Positions 1 through 7,310 are shown, counted from the stretch's first letter. The stretch: 9,734 nt of DNA from JAYVSZ01 sp043774925 (GCA_043774925.1 JAYVSZ010000039.1:1-9734), one strand, 5' to 3'. Notes: generated from the letters alone by a model not told the origin. Made by a program: numbers and translations.

Positions 1-1680
1 TTCAACATCTAAATCAAACTCTTTAATGCGCACAGTAACTTTAGCGTGCAAATCGATTAAGTTTTGATCAAACACACGTTGCACTTCTTTCACGTCCGCG
101 AAGCGCATACCTTCACCACGCGCAGCAACTTTGTCGCGTGTCATGTAGTAAAGACCCAACACGATATCTTGTGAAGGCACGATGATTGGCTCGCCGTTTG
201 CAGGAGACAATACGTTGTTGGATGCTAACATCAAAGTACGCGCTTCCATTTGCGCTTCTAAGCTCAATGGAACGTGCACCGCCATTTGGTCACCGTCAAA
301 GTCGGCGTTGAATGCCGCACAAACTAATGGGTGCAATTGGATGGCTTTACCTTCAATCAAGATAGGTTCAAACGCTTGAATACCTAAACGGTGCAAGGTT
401 GGCGCACGGTTTAGTAATACTGGATGTTCGCGAATCACGTCTTCCAAGATATCCCAAACTTCTGGTCCTTCTTCTTCAACTTTTTTCTTCGCAGCTTTAA
501 TCGTTGTTGCTAAGCCTAATACTTCCAACTTATGGAAAATAAATGGCTTAAATAACTCCAACGCCATTTTCTTAGGCAAGCCACATTGATGCAGTTTCAA
601 TTGTGGGCCAACCACAATCACTGAGCGACCTGAATAATCCACACGTTTACCCAACAAGTTCTGACGGAAACGACCGCCTTTACCTTTAATCATGTCAGCC
701 AATGATTTCAATGGACGCTTGTTAGCGCCCGTCATCACTTTACCGCGACGACCGTTGTCTAATAGTGAATCCACCGCTTCTTGCAGCATACGTTTTTCGT
801 TACGTACGATGATTTCTGGTGCTTTCAACTCTAACAAACGTTTTAAACGGTTGTTACGGTTAATGACGCGACGATATAAATCGTTCAAATCTGAAGTCGC
901 AAAACGACCACCATCCAACGGCACCAATGGGCGCAGCTCTGGTGGTAATACTGGCAAGATTTCAAGAATCATCCACTCTGGTTTAATGCCAGATTTTTGG
1001 AATGCTTCGAGTACTTTTAAGCGTTTAGCAATTTTCTTGATTTTGGCTTCTGAGCCTGTGTCAGATAAATCTTGACGTAGTTTTTCAATCTCGCGAGCGA
1101 TGTCCATGGTGCGTAATAATTCACGCACCGCTTCAGCCCCCATCACCGCATTAAACTCGTCGCCGTACTCTTCAACCTTGGCTAAATAGTCATCTTCTGT
1201 CAGCAACTGGCCACGTGTGAGTGGTGTCATGCCTGGATCAACGACAATAAATGCTTCGAAATATAAAACGCGTTCAATATCGCGCAAAGCAATATCTAAT
1301 ACCATGCCCAAACGGCTTGGTAATGATTTTAAGAACCAAATATGTGCGACTGGCGAGGCGAGATCAATGTGACCCATACGCTCACGACGCACTTTAGACA
1401 ATGTGACTTCAACGCCACATTTTTCGCAGATGACACCGCGATGTTTTAAGCGTTTGTATTTACCGCACAAGCATTCGTAATCTTTTATTGGCCCAAAAAT
1501 TTTGGCGCAGAACAAGCCATCACGCTCTGGTTTAAAAGTACGATAGTTAATGGTTTCTGGCTTTTTAACTTCACCATAAGACCATGAGCGGATTTTTTCA
1601 GGCGAAGCTAACGCAATCTTAATCGCGTCAAATTCTTCTTCTTGGGTAACCTGTTTAAATAAGTCTAATAGAGCTTTCAT
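1..1680 (-). CDS. rpoC: RNA polymerase beta' subunit, N-terminal 560 residues (3' end outside window)
   Basis: Encodes the first 560 residues of the beta' subunit of DNA-directed RNA polymerase, which holds the catalytic Mg ion and forms one jaw of the DNA clamp. The frame opens at ATG 1680-1678 (MKALLDLFKQ) and stays open to the left edge. The zinc-ribbon cysteines fall at residues 70, 72, 85 and 88, the same positions as in E. coli. The active-site motif NADFDGDQ is at plus positions about 286-309, with Asp at 460, 462 and 464, again matching E. coli numbering. Zipper, lid, rudder and clamp segments read through without a frameshift in the parts I translated. A Shine-Dalgarno AAGGAG (1689-1694) sits 8 bases upstream and includes bases of the rpoB TAA stop. 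Only 12 bases separate the stop from the start, so rpoC is co-transcribed and probably translationally coupled with rpoB. The rest of the gene lies beyond the window. Identification is secure. Confidence 0.98.
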   Translation of the reverse strand, partial: MKALLDLFKQVTQEEEFDAIKIALASPEKIRSWSYGEVKKPETINYRTFKPERDGLFCAKIFGPIKDYECLCGKYKRLKHRGVICEKCGVEVTLSKVRRERMGHIDLASPVAHIWFLKSLPSRLGMVLDIALRDIERVLYFEAFIVVDPGMTPLTRGQLLTEDDYLAKVEEYGDEFNAVMGAEAVRELLRTMDIAREIEKLRQDLSDTGSEAKIKKIAKRLKVLEAFQKSGIKPEWMILEILPVLPPELRPLVPLDGGRFATSDLNDLYRRVINRNNRLKRLLELKAPEIIVRNEKRMLQEAVDSLLDNGRRGKVMTGANKRPLKSLADMIKGKGGRFRQNLLGKRVDYSGRSVIVVGPQLKLHQCGLPKKMALELFKPFIFHKLEVLGLATTIKAAKKKVEEEGPEVWDILEDVIREHPVLLNRAPTLHRLGIQAFEPILIEGKAIQLHPLVCAAFNADFDGDQMAVHVPLSLEAQMEARTLMLASNNVLSPANGEPIIVPSQDIVLGLYYMTRDKVAARGEGMRFADVKEVQRVFDQNLIDLHAKVTVRIKEFDLDVE

Positions 1681-1688
1681 AGTGTATT

Positions 1689-1694
1689 CTCCTT
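1689..1694 (-). promoter_or_regulatory. rpoC ribosome binding site overlapping the rpoB stop codon
   Basis: Minus strand reads TAAGGAG followed by 8 bases and ATG. The rpoB stop TAA (1693-1695) shares its last two A bases with the Shine-Dalgarno AAGGAG. Ribosomes ending rpoB therefore sit directly on the rpoC initiation site. This supports translational coupling of the two large polymerase subunits and confirms the rpoC start. Confidence 0.85.
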
Positions 1695-4600
1695 AGTTAC
1701 GGTCAAGATCAATGTCGATGGCGAGTGAACGAATTTCTTTCACTAACACGTTAAATGACTCTGGCATGCCAGCATCAATTTTGTGTTCGCCCTTCACGAT
1801 ATTTTCGTAAACTTTTGTACGGCCGTTCACATCATCTGACTTCACGGTAAGCATCTCTTGCAAGGTGTAAGCCGCGCCATAAGCCTCAAGCGCCCAAACC
1901 TCCATCTCACCAAAACGCTGTCCACCAAACTGTGCTTTACCGCCCAATGGTTGCTGTGTCACCAATGAATACGGACCTGTTGAACGTGCATGCATTTTGT
2001 CATCCACCAAGTGATGCAATTTCAATACGTGCATGTAACCAACAGTCACAGGACGTTCAAACTTATCGCCTGTACGGCCATCGAATAGGCTCACTTGCGT
2101 TTTGCCAGCGTGGAATTGCAATTGTTTTGTACGTTCGTCTTCGTCTGGAAAAGCCAAATCAAGCATCGCTTTGATGTCAGATTCCGCGGCACCATCAAAC
2201 ACTGGCGTTGCAAACGGCACGCCGTTTTGCAAGTTAGTGGCCAATTCAATCACTTCAGCGTCAGATAAAGACTTGATATCTTCTTTCTTGCCTGTGCTGT
2301 CGTTATAGATTTGATCTAAGAACTTACGCACTTCAGATACTTTCGCCTCGGCACGTAACATCGTATTAATGCGTTGACCCAAGCCTTTAGCAGCCCAGCC
2401 CAAATGCACTTCTAAAATTTGACCAATGTTCATCCGTGAAGGCACGCCAAGGGGGTTCAACACGATGTCTAATGGCGTACCATCTGCCATATGCGGCATA
2501 TCTTCAATTGGGCAAATTTTTGAAACCACACCCTTGTTACCATGACGACCCGCCATTTTATCACCTGGCTGGATGCGACGTTTAACGGCCAAGTAAACCT
2601 TAACCATTTTTTGTACGCCTGGTGGTAACTCATCACCTTGCGTCAATTTACGTTTTTTCTCTTCAAACTTGCTGTCAAATTGCACACGCGCCATCGCTAG
2701 GCTGTCTTTCAACTGCTCAAGTTGACGTGCTGCTTCTTCATCTGACAAACGAATATCAAACCAATCGTAACGACCAACCGACTCCAAATATTCCGCTGAT
2801 AAAGTTTCACCTTTTTTCAGCTTGCCAGTGGAACTAGCAGGGCCGCCAGTGGCCGCTTTATCTTCCAGCAAACGACGGATACGACCGAATGCATCGTCTT
2901 CCACAATGCGCATTTGATCGGCCAAATCTTGCTTGTAGTGCGCTAATTGATCTTCAATAATTTGTTGTGCACGTGAGTCACGGTCAATACCCTCGCGTGT
3001 AAACACTTGCACATCAATCACCGTACCGCTCATGCCAGAAGGCACGCGCAAGCTGGTGTCTTTTACGTCAGAAGCTTTTTCACCAAAAATAGCACGTAGC
3101 AATTTTTCTTCTGGCGTTAATTGCGTTTCACCTTTTGGCGTCACTTTACCAACCAACACGTCGCCTGATTCCACTTCTGCGCCGATGAAGATAATGCCAG
3201 ACTCATCCAAACGACCCAGCATACGCTCTGACAAGTTTGAAATATCTTGTGTAATTTCTTCAGCACCAAGTTTGGTATCACGCGCAACCACTGAAAGCTC
3301 TTCAATGTGAATCGAAGTGTAACGATCGTCTGCAACAACGCGCTCTGAGATTAAAATTGAATCCTCAAAGTTATAGCCGTTCCATGGCATAAAGCCAACC
3401 AGCATGTTTTGGCCAAGCGCCAATTCACCCATGTCTGTTGATGCGCCATCAGCAATGACATCGCCGCGCGCTAGGCTTTCACCCACTTTAACCAGCGGAC
3501 GCTGATTAATGTTAGTATTTTGGTTTGAGCGTGTATATTTAGTGAGATTGTAGATATCCACGCCCACTTCGCCAGCTTGCGCTTCAGCATCGTGTACACG
3601 CACCACAATACGGCTTGAGTCTACGTAATCCACAATACCGCCACGGCGCGCCTGTACTATGGTGCCTGAGTCCATCGCCACGGTACGTTCAATGCCTGTA
3701 CCCACAACGGCTTTTTCTGCACGCAAGCAAGGTACCGCTTGGCGTTGCATGTTGGCACCCATCAATGCGCGGTTCGCATCATCGTGTTCAAGGAACGGGA
3801 TTAGCGATGCTGCTACTGAAACAATTTGGCTAGGCGCAACGTCCATGTATTGCACGCGATCTGGATGTGCCATGGTAAATTCGTTTTGGAAACGTGAAGA
3901 AACCAAGGCTTCTTTAAAACCACCTTTAGCGTCCAATTCTGTGTTTGCTTGCGCAATCATGAATTGGCTTTCTTCAATCGCTGACAAATAATCAATCGTG
4001 CCTGTCACTTTATTGTTGTCAACACGACGATAGGGCGTTTCTAAAAAGCCATATTCATTAGTGCGCGCAAACAAGGCCAATGAGTTGATCAGGCCAATGT
4101 TTGGGCCTTCTGGCGTCTCAATCGGACAAACGCGGCCATAATGCGTCGTATGCACGTCACGCACCTCAAAGCCTGCGCGCTCTCGTGTCAAGCCACCTGG
4201 GCCAAGCGCAGAGATACGACGTTTGTGCGTAATTTCTGATAGTGGATTGGTTTGATCCATAAATTGTGAGAGTTGGCTTGAGCCAAAAAATTCACGAATT
4301 GCGCTAGAAACTGGTTTCGCGTTAATCAAATCGTGCGGCATCAAGTTATCAGATTCTGCTTGGCTCAAACGCTCTTTTACCGCGCGTTCAACACGTACTA
4401 AACCAGCACGGAATTGGTTTTCTGCCAATTCGCCCACAGAGCGAATACGGCGATTGCCTAAGTGATCAATATCATCAATTTCGCCATGACCATTGCGCAA
4501 TTCCGTCAATATACCGATTACCGCTAAAATATCATCTTTAGAAAGAATATTTGCGCCAGTATCGCTTTGCACACCAACGCGCTCGTAGAAATCACGCAAC

Positions 4601-5877
4601 CATGTTGCGCTACGTTCTTCTTGCTTGCTTGGGTAGGCACGACGGTTGAATTTCATGCGGCCAACCACAGACAAATCATAACGGTCTTCGTTGAAGAACA
4701 GGCCGTTAAATAAGGCTTCTACAGCATCTTCGGTGGGTGGCTCGCCTGGACGCATCATGCGATAAATTGCAACTTTTGCTGCATATTGATCAGGGATTTC
4801 ATCAATGCGTAAAGTTTGCGAAATAAAATCACCATGGTCTAAATCGTTTGAGTAAAGCGTATCAATGCTGCTAATTTTTGCTGCAATTAACTTTTCAAGC
4901 AACGTTTCAGTCATTTCATCATTGGCATTTGCAACGACTTCACCAGTTTCTGTATCCACAATATTTTTAACAATTGCACGGCCTAAAATAAAGTCTGTTG
5001 GAACGACAATTTTAGTCACGCCAGCTTTTTCGATGTCTTTAATGTGCTTAACGGTAATACGTTTGTCTTTAGCAACCAGCACATTGCCTTTTTTGTCGGC
5101 AATATCAAATTTGGCCACTTCGCCGCGCAGACGCTCTGGCACTAGCGTAAACTCAACGCCTTTAGGGCCAATATCAAAGGTATCGGTATCGCCAAACGTT
5201 TCCAAAATTTGCTCCGGCGTATAGCCAAGCGCTTTCAACAGAATTGTCACTGGCATTTTGCGACGACGATCAACGCGGAAGTACAAATAGTCTTTCGGGT
5301 CGAACTCAAAATCTAACCATGAGCCACGGTAAGGAATAATACGCGCTGAGAACAGCAATTTACCTGAGCTGTGTGTTTTACCACGGTCATGCTCAAAGAA
5401 CACGCCTGGGCTACGATGCAATTGCGACACAATCACGCGCTCGGTACCGTTAATCACAAATGAGCCATTTTCGGTCATCAAAGGCAATTCGCCCATGTAA
5501 ACTTCTTGCTCTTTCACTTCTTTCACCGTTGGCTTAGAAGCTTCTTTGTCCATAATGGTCAAACGTACTTTTACGCGGATAGGTGCGGCAAAAGTAAGGC
5601 CACGTTGCTGGCACTCTTTTACATCAAATGGCTCTGCGCCTAATTGATAGCTGACATAATCTAAACGTGCGTTGCCAGAGTGGCTGACGATTGGGAAGAT
5701 CGAACTAAATGTCGATTCCAAACCCTCGGCTAAACGTTGGTCTGGTGCGGTATCTGCTTGCAAAAAGGCTTTGTATGATTCCAACTGCATGGCGAGCAAG
5801 TACGGCACTTCTTGCACACTTTCACGTTTGGCAAAGCTCTTACGAATGCGTTTTTTTTCGGTAAAGGAATAGCTCAT
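1693..5877 (-). CDS. rpoB: RNA polymerase beta subunit
   Basis: Encodes the 1394-residue beta subunit of RNA polymerase, which with beta' forms the catalytic cleft and the rifampicin pocket. I choose ATG at 5877 (MSYSFTEKKRIRKSF), preceded by AGGAGA at 5882-5887. The frame extends 12 codons further upstream to a GTG, but that part lacks family similarity. Rifampicin cluster I starts at Gly532 (GSSQLSQFMDQTNPLSE, then THKRRISALGPGG), an offset of +25 from E. coli numbering. All resistance-determining positions visible there are wild type (Asp516, His526, Ser531 equivalents). Other landmarks are ETPEGPNIGLI, PWNGYNFEDSI, GDKMAGRHGNKGV with the catalytic lysines, and the C-terminal clamp motif ALEAYGAAYTLQEML. 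The product is about 50 residues longer than E. coli RpoB, which fits betaproteobacterial homologues. One oddity is VHTTHYGR, where E. coli has Pro552. It ends in TAA directly on the rpoC ribosome binding site. Confidence 0.99.
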   Translation of the reverse strand: MSYSFTEKKRIRKSFAKRESVQEVPYLLAMQLESYKAFLQADTAPDQRLAEGLESTFSSIFPIVSHSGNARLDYVSYQLGAEPFDVKECQQRGLTFAAPIRVKVRLTIMDKEASKPTVKEVKEQEVYMGELPLMTENGSFVINGTERVIVSQLHRSPGVFFEHDRGKTHSSGKLLFSARIIPYRGSWLDFEFDPKDYLYFRVDRRRKMPVTILLKALGYTPEQILETFGDTDTFDIGPKGVEFTLVPERLRGEVAKFDIADKKGNVLVAKDKRITVKHIKDIEKAGVTKIVVPTDFILGRAIVKNIVDTETGEVVANANDEMTETLLEKLIAAKISSIDTLYSNDLDHGDFISQTLRIDEIPDQYAAKVAIYRMMRPGEPPTEDAVEALFNGLFFNEDRYDLSVVGRMKFNRRAYPSKQEERSATWLRDFYERVGVQSDTGANILSKDDILAVIGILTELRNGHGEIDDIDHLGNRRIRSVGELAENQFRAGLVRVERAVKERLSQAESDNLMPHDLINAKPVSSAIREFFGSSQLSQFMDQTNPLSEITHKRRISALGPGGLTRERAGFEVRDVHTTHYGRVCPIETPEGPNIGLINSLALFARTNEYGFLETPYRRVDNNKVTGTIDYLSAIEESQFMIAQANTELDAKGGFKEALVSSRFQNEFTMAHPDRVQYMDVAPSQIVSVAASLIPFLEHDDANRALMGANMQRQAVPCLRAEKAVVGTGIERTVAMDSGTIVQARRGGIVDYVDSSRIVVRVHDAEAQAGEVGVDIYNLTKYTRSNQNTNINQRPLVKVGESLARGDVIADGASTDMGELALGQNMLVGFMPWNGYNFEDSILISERVVADDRYTSIHIEELSVVARDTKLGAEEITQDISNLSERMLGRLDESGIIFIGAEVESGDVLVGKVTPKGETQLTPEEKLLRAIFGEKASDVKDTSLRVPSGMSGTVIDVQVFTREGIDRDSRAQQIIEDQLAHYKQDLADQMRIVEDDAFGRIRRLLEDKAATGGPASSTGKLKKGETLSAEYLESVGRYDWFDIRLSDEEAARQLEQLKDSLAMARVQFDSKFEEKKRKLTQGDELPPGVQKMVKVYLAVKRRIQPGDKMAGRHGNKGVVSKICPIEDMPHMADGTPLDIVLNPLGVPSRMNIGQILEVHLGWAAKGLGQRINTMLRAEAKVSEVRKFLDQIYNDSTGKKEDIKSLSDAEVIELATNLQNGVPFATPVFDGAAESDIKAMLDLAFPDEDERTKQLQFHAGKTQVSLFDGRTGDKFERPVTVGYMHVLKLHHLVDDKMHARSTGPYSLVTQQPLGGKAQFGGQRFGEMEVWALEAYGAAYTLQEMLTVKSDDVNGRTKVYENIVKGEHKIDAGMPESFNVLVKEIRSLAIDIDLDRN

Positions 5878-5881
5878 AGCG

Positions 5882-5887
5882 TCTCCT
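5882..5887 (-). promoter_or_regulatory. rpoB ribosome binding site
   Basis: AGGAGA with the GGAG core 5 bases before ATG 5877. It decides the start at MSYSFTEKK rather than the GTG 36 bases upstream, which has no such site at the right distance. Confidence 0.8.
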
Positions 5888-6019
5888 GATATTGAGGGTA
5901 GAAGACAAAACACTTTTCATCCACTGCAATGTTTTGATTTCTAACTTCTTGGTTTTAATATAGTTAAGTTTAGATAGTTAAAATATAAAAGTTTTATCAC
6001 TTTGCCACATCCATGGCGC

Positions 6020-6039
6020 GTTACATTTTGTTACATTTA
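6020..6039. repeat. tandem 10-bp repeat in the rplL-rpoB spacer
   Basis: Two adjacent copies, GTTACATTTT and GTTACATTTA on the plus strand, match in 9 of 10 positions. The 10-bp spacing puts both copies on the same face of the DNA helix, as for tandem protein-binding half-sites. No known regulator is recognised, and a chance repeat in AT-rich DNA is possible. Confidence 0.6.
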
Positions 6040-6059
6040 TTACCACTTAGAAACGGCGA

Positions 6060-6083
6060 AGGCTGACGGTTTCCCGTCAGCCT
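6060..6083 (-). terminator. hairpin with GAAA loop after rplL (attenuator or RNA processing site)
   Basis: The transcript folds into a perfect 10-bp stem, AGGCTGACGG with CCGTCAGCCT, closed by a GAAA (GNRA) tetraloop. It begins 21 bases after the rplL stop. The sequence after the stem (TTCGCCGTTTCT) lacks a clean U-tract, so full intrinsic termination is doubtful. A partial attenuator or an endonuclease processing site protecting the rplL end is more likely. Position and symmetry are directly visible; the function is inferred from the E. coli rplL-rpoB spacer. Confidence 0.5.
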
Positions 6084-6104
6084 AGCCACATCCAAACTTA
6101 TGAA

Positions 6105-6482
6105 TTACTTGATTTCGCCAGTAGCGCCAGCTTCAATCAATTTTTTCAATGCTGCATCAGCATCAGCTTTATTTACGCCTTCTTTAATCGCTTTTGGTGC
6201 GCCATCCACTAAGTCTTTAGCTTCTTTCAAGCCTAGCGCTGTTAATTCACGCACTGCTTTAATCACGCTCACTTTTTGTTCGCCAGCTGTTAATAGAATC
6301 ACGTTAAACTCAGTTTGCTCAGCTGCCGCAGCTGGAGCTGCGCCGCCTGCAGCACCTGATGCAACTGCTACCGCTGCTGCTGATACGCCAAATTTTTCTT
6401 CGATTTCTTTAATAAATGTCGTTAAATCTAAAACTGACATCTTGCCGACTGCTTCTAAAATATCTGCATTTGAAATTGCCAT
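6105..6482 (-). CDS. rplL: 50S ribosomal protein L7/L12
   Basis: Encodes L7/L12, the acidic stalk protein present in several copies per ribosome. It recruits elongation, initiation and release GTPases and stimulates GTP hydrolysis. The product is 125 residues. An N-terminal dimerisation domain (about residues 1-33) binds L10. An Ala/Gly-rich hinge (about 34-56, ASGAAGGAAPAAAAEQ) follows, and then a globular factor-binding domain with VIKAVRELTALGLKEAKDLV and the C-terminal LKKLIEAGA. ATG 6482 is preceded by AAGGA (6491-6495) with 8 bases between. It follows rplJ after 39 bases, consistent with joint translation and assembly of the L10(L12) complex, and it is separated from rpoB by a structured spacer. 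Length and domains are normal for the family. Confidence 0.99.
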   Translation of the reverse strand: MAISNADILEAVGKMSVLDLTTFIKEIEEKFGVSAAAVAVASGAAGGAAPAAAAEQTEFNVILLTAGEQKVSVIKAVRELTALGLKEAKDLVDGAPKAIKEGVNKADADAALKKLIEAGATGEIK

Positions 6483-6521
6483 TTGAATATTCCTTAAAAT
6501 TTAATAATTGTAGTGTGTGAA

Positions 6522-7010
6522 TTAAGCTGCTTTAGCATCACGAATGGCTGCAAGTGCGCGCGCGAACTTGGTAGGCACTTCGTTAAGCGTACGTGCAAAC
6601 TTGGCCAGCAATTCATCACGACTTAACGTAGATGCCAAGGCTTGAACACCAGCGGCGTTCATTACTTGGTTTGGCATTGCGCCAGATTTAATCACGAACT
6701 TGTCGTTGGCTTTTGCAAAATTGTTCAATACTTTTGCGGCTGCCACTGGGTCAGCAGAAATGCCGAACATCAATGGACCAACCATATCGCTTGCTAAGCC
6801 AGAAAATGCTGTACCTTCTACAGCGCGACGCACCAATGTATTTTTCAATACACGTAGGTAAACGCCTGATTTTCTCGCTTCTGCCCGAAGTGATGTCATT
6901 TCTGCCACACCCATGCCACGATACTCAGCAAGAACAATTGCTTGTGCCGTTGCTACTTGCGCGCTAACTTCAGCAACTACTGCTTTTTTTTCTACTAGAT
7001 TGAGACTCAA
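6522..7010 (-). CDS. rplJ: 50S ribosomal protein L10, TTG start
   Basis: Encodes L10, which anchors the L7/L12 dimers to 23S rRNA at the base of the ribosomal stalk. The product is 162 residues. The N-terminal rRNA-binding domain (MSLNLVEKKAVVAEV; LAEYRGMGVAEMTSLR around 28-42; LKNTLVRRAVEG around 55-66) is followed by a long C-terminal helix (about 133-160) that carries the L12 dimers. The start is unusual: the codon at 7010-7008 is TTG, preceded by a strong AAGGAG at 7019-7024 with 8 bases between. No in-frame ATG gives a full-length N-terminus. A 314-base leader precedes it, where L10-L12 autoregulation is expected. The weak start codon may keep synthesis dependent on that leader structure. 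Family assignment is secure. Confidence 0.98.
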   Translation of the reverse strand: MSLNLVEKKAVVAEVSAQVATAQAIVLAEYRGMGVAEMTSLRAEARKSGVYLRVLKNTLVRRAVEGTAFSGLASDMVGPLMFGISADPVAAAKVLNNFAKANDKFVIKSGAMPNQVMNAAGVQALASTLSRDELLAKFARTLNEVPTKFARALAAIRDAKAA

Positions 7011-7018
7011 GGTCTTTT

Positions 7019-7024
7019 CTCCTT
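7019..7024 (-). promoter_or_regulatory. rplJ ribosome binding site for a TTG start
   Basis: AAGGAG lies 8 bases before TTG 7010-7008, and the surrounding GGAAGGAG is a near-complete anti-16S match. It fixes the TTG as the rplJ start. It follows a stem-loop at 7036-7056 by only 11 bases, so access to it could be controlled by folding of the leader. Confidence 0.8.
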
Positions 7025-7035
7025 CCGTTAATAAA

Positions 7036-7056
7036 GTGCCGATTAAAAACCGGCAC
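7036..7056 (-). terminator. hairpin before the rplJ ribosome binding site (possible attenuator)
   Basis: GTGCCGGTT pairs with AATCGGCAC through 9 bp including one G-U, around a UUU loop, and is followed by CUUUAUUAA. The short T-rich trailer is too interrupted for a classical intrinsic terminator. The hairpin ends 11 bases before the Shine-Dalgarno site, which suggests a role in attenuation or in control of ribosome access. Function is inferred. Confidence 0.4.
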
Positions 7057-7063
7057 CGCTCAC

Positions 7064-7113
7064 GGCGTCCTTATTCAGGGCATTGCACTTACCTATCCTG
7101 TGTCTGGCTCGCC
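7064..7113 (-). promoter_or_regulatory. probable L10-L12 binding element (kink-turn-like) in the rplJ leader
   Basis: A compact fold can be drawn on the transcript: GGCG (7113-7110) pairs with CGCC (7067-7064); CC (7107-7106) with GG (7070-7069); then an A-rich internal loop AGACA opposite AATAA; then CAGG (7100-7097) with CCTG (7079-7076), closed by a 17-base loop. The 5' strand, GCCAGACACAGGAT, resembles from memory the 23S rRNA helix 42 strand containing CAGACAGCCAGGAT, which is where L10 binds the ribosome. Mimicry of the rRNA site is the known principle of L10 autoregulation. The pairing is visible; the rRNA similarity is recalled, not aligned, and the binding is inferred. Confidence 0.5.
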
Positions 7114-7287
7114 ATCTGCGCTGGAATCAGAAGATAAAGAACAGAGGATTGAATAAACAAACACCTTCACTCGCCCACCATCTATCCACTTCAATTAAAC
7201 CCTTGCCATTACTGGCTTTACAGGCTCCAACGGTCTTTGATGCTCTTGCTGCCTTAGTTTCAAGGTAACAAGCCCAAAGTTCTTATT

Positions 7288-7310
7288 TTGAGCAATTTAA
7301 AATTGCCCAA
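7288..7310 (-). other. stem-loop just after rplA
   Basis: TTGGGCAATT and AATTGCTCAA form a 10-bp stem with one G-U pair and a 3-base loop, starting 14 bases after the rplA stop. There is no U-tract on the transcribed strand, so I do not call it a terminator. It may protect the 3' end of the rplKA message or mark a processing site ahead of the rplJ leader. Confidence 0.4.

Larger units (their letters stand above)
6004..6094. repeat. 10-bp direct repeat bracketing the rplL-rpoB hairpin
   Basis: GCCACATCCA occurs exactly at 6004-6013 and again at 6085-6094. The 71 bases between the copies hold the GNRA hairpin and the tandem 10-bp repeat. This could be a target-site duplication around a very small inserted element, a repeated RNA recognition sequence (UGGAUGUGGC in the transcript), or coincidence. 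The copies themselves are certain; their meaning is not. Confidence 0.55.
5878..6104 (-). promoter_or_regulatory. rplL-rpoB intergenic leader (putative attenuation/processing region)
   Basis: This 227-base spacer is the largest gap but one in the operon and lies between the stalk-protein genes and the polymerase genes. In enterobacteria the same spacer holds a partial terminator and an RNase III site that set the ratio of L7/L12 to RNA polymerase. Here it contains, in transcript order: a 10-bp GNRA-capped hairpin just after rplL (6060-6083), two tandem 10-bp repeats (6020-6039), an AT-rich run (about 5931-6000), and the rpoB AGGAGA site. A direct 10-mer repeat brackets the hairpin. I see no open frame worth calling. 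A secondary rpoB promoter in the AT-rich part is possible but I find no convincing -35/-10 pair. The regulatory role is inference by analogy. Confidence 0.5.

Noticed and set aside
692..1075. 127-codon open frame on the plus strand inside rpoC
   Set aside because: It lies wholly antisense to the highly conserved rpoC coding sequence, has no family-like motifs and is explained by codon bias of the real gene.
5878..5913. N-terminal extension of RpoB by 12 codons from a GTG
   Set aside because: The extension crosses the strong AGGAGA site and is unlike family N-termini; MSYSFTEKK at 5877 is the natural start.
5931..6000. Promoter in the AT-rich part of the rplL-rpoB spacer
   Set aside because: Several TATATT- and TTAACT-like hexamers occur, but none pair with proper 16-18 base spacing; AT richness alone would produce them.
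6100..6486. 128-codon open frame on the plus strand, Ala/Ser-rich
   Set aside because: It is the antisense shadow of rplL; its low-complexity composition mirrors the L7/L12 hinge. The same reasoning applies to the other plus-strand frames opposite rpoB, rplJ, rplA and rplK.
7083..7268. 61-codon plus-strand frame in the rplJ leader
   Set aside because: There is no clear ribosome site or recognisable protein character, and the segment is better explained as a structured leader RNA on the other strand.
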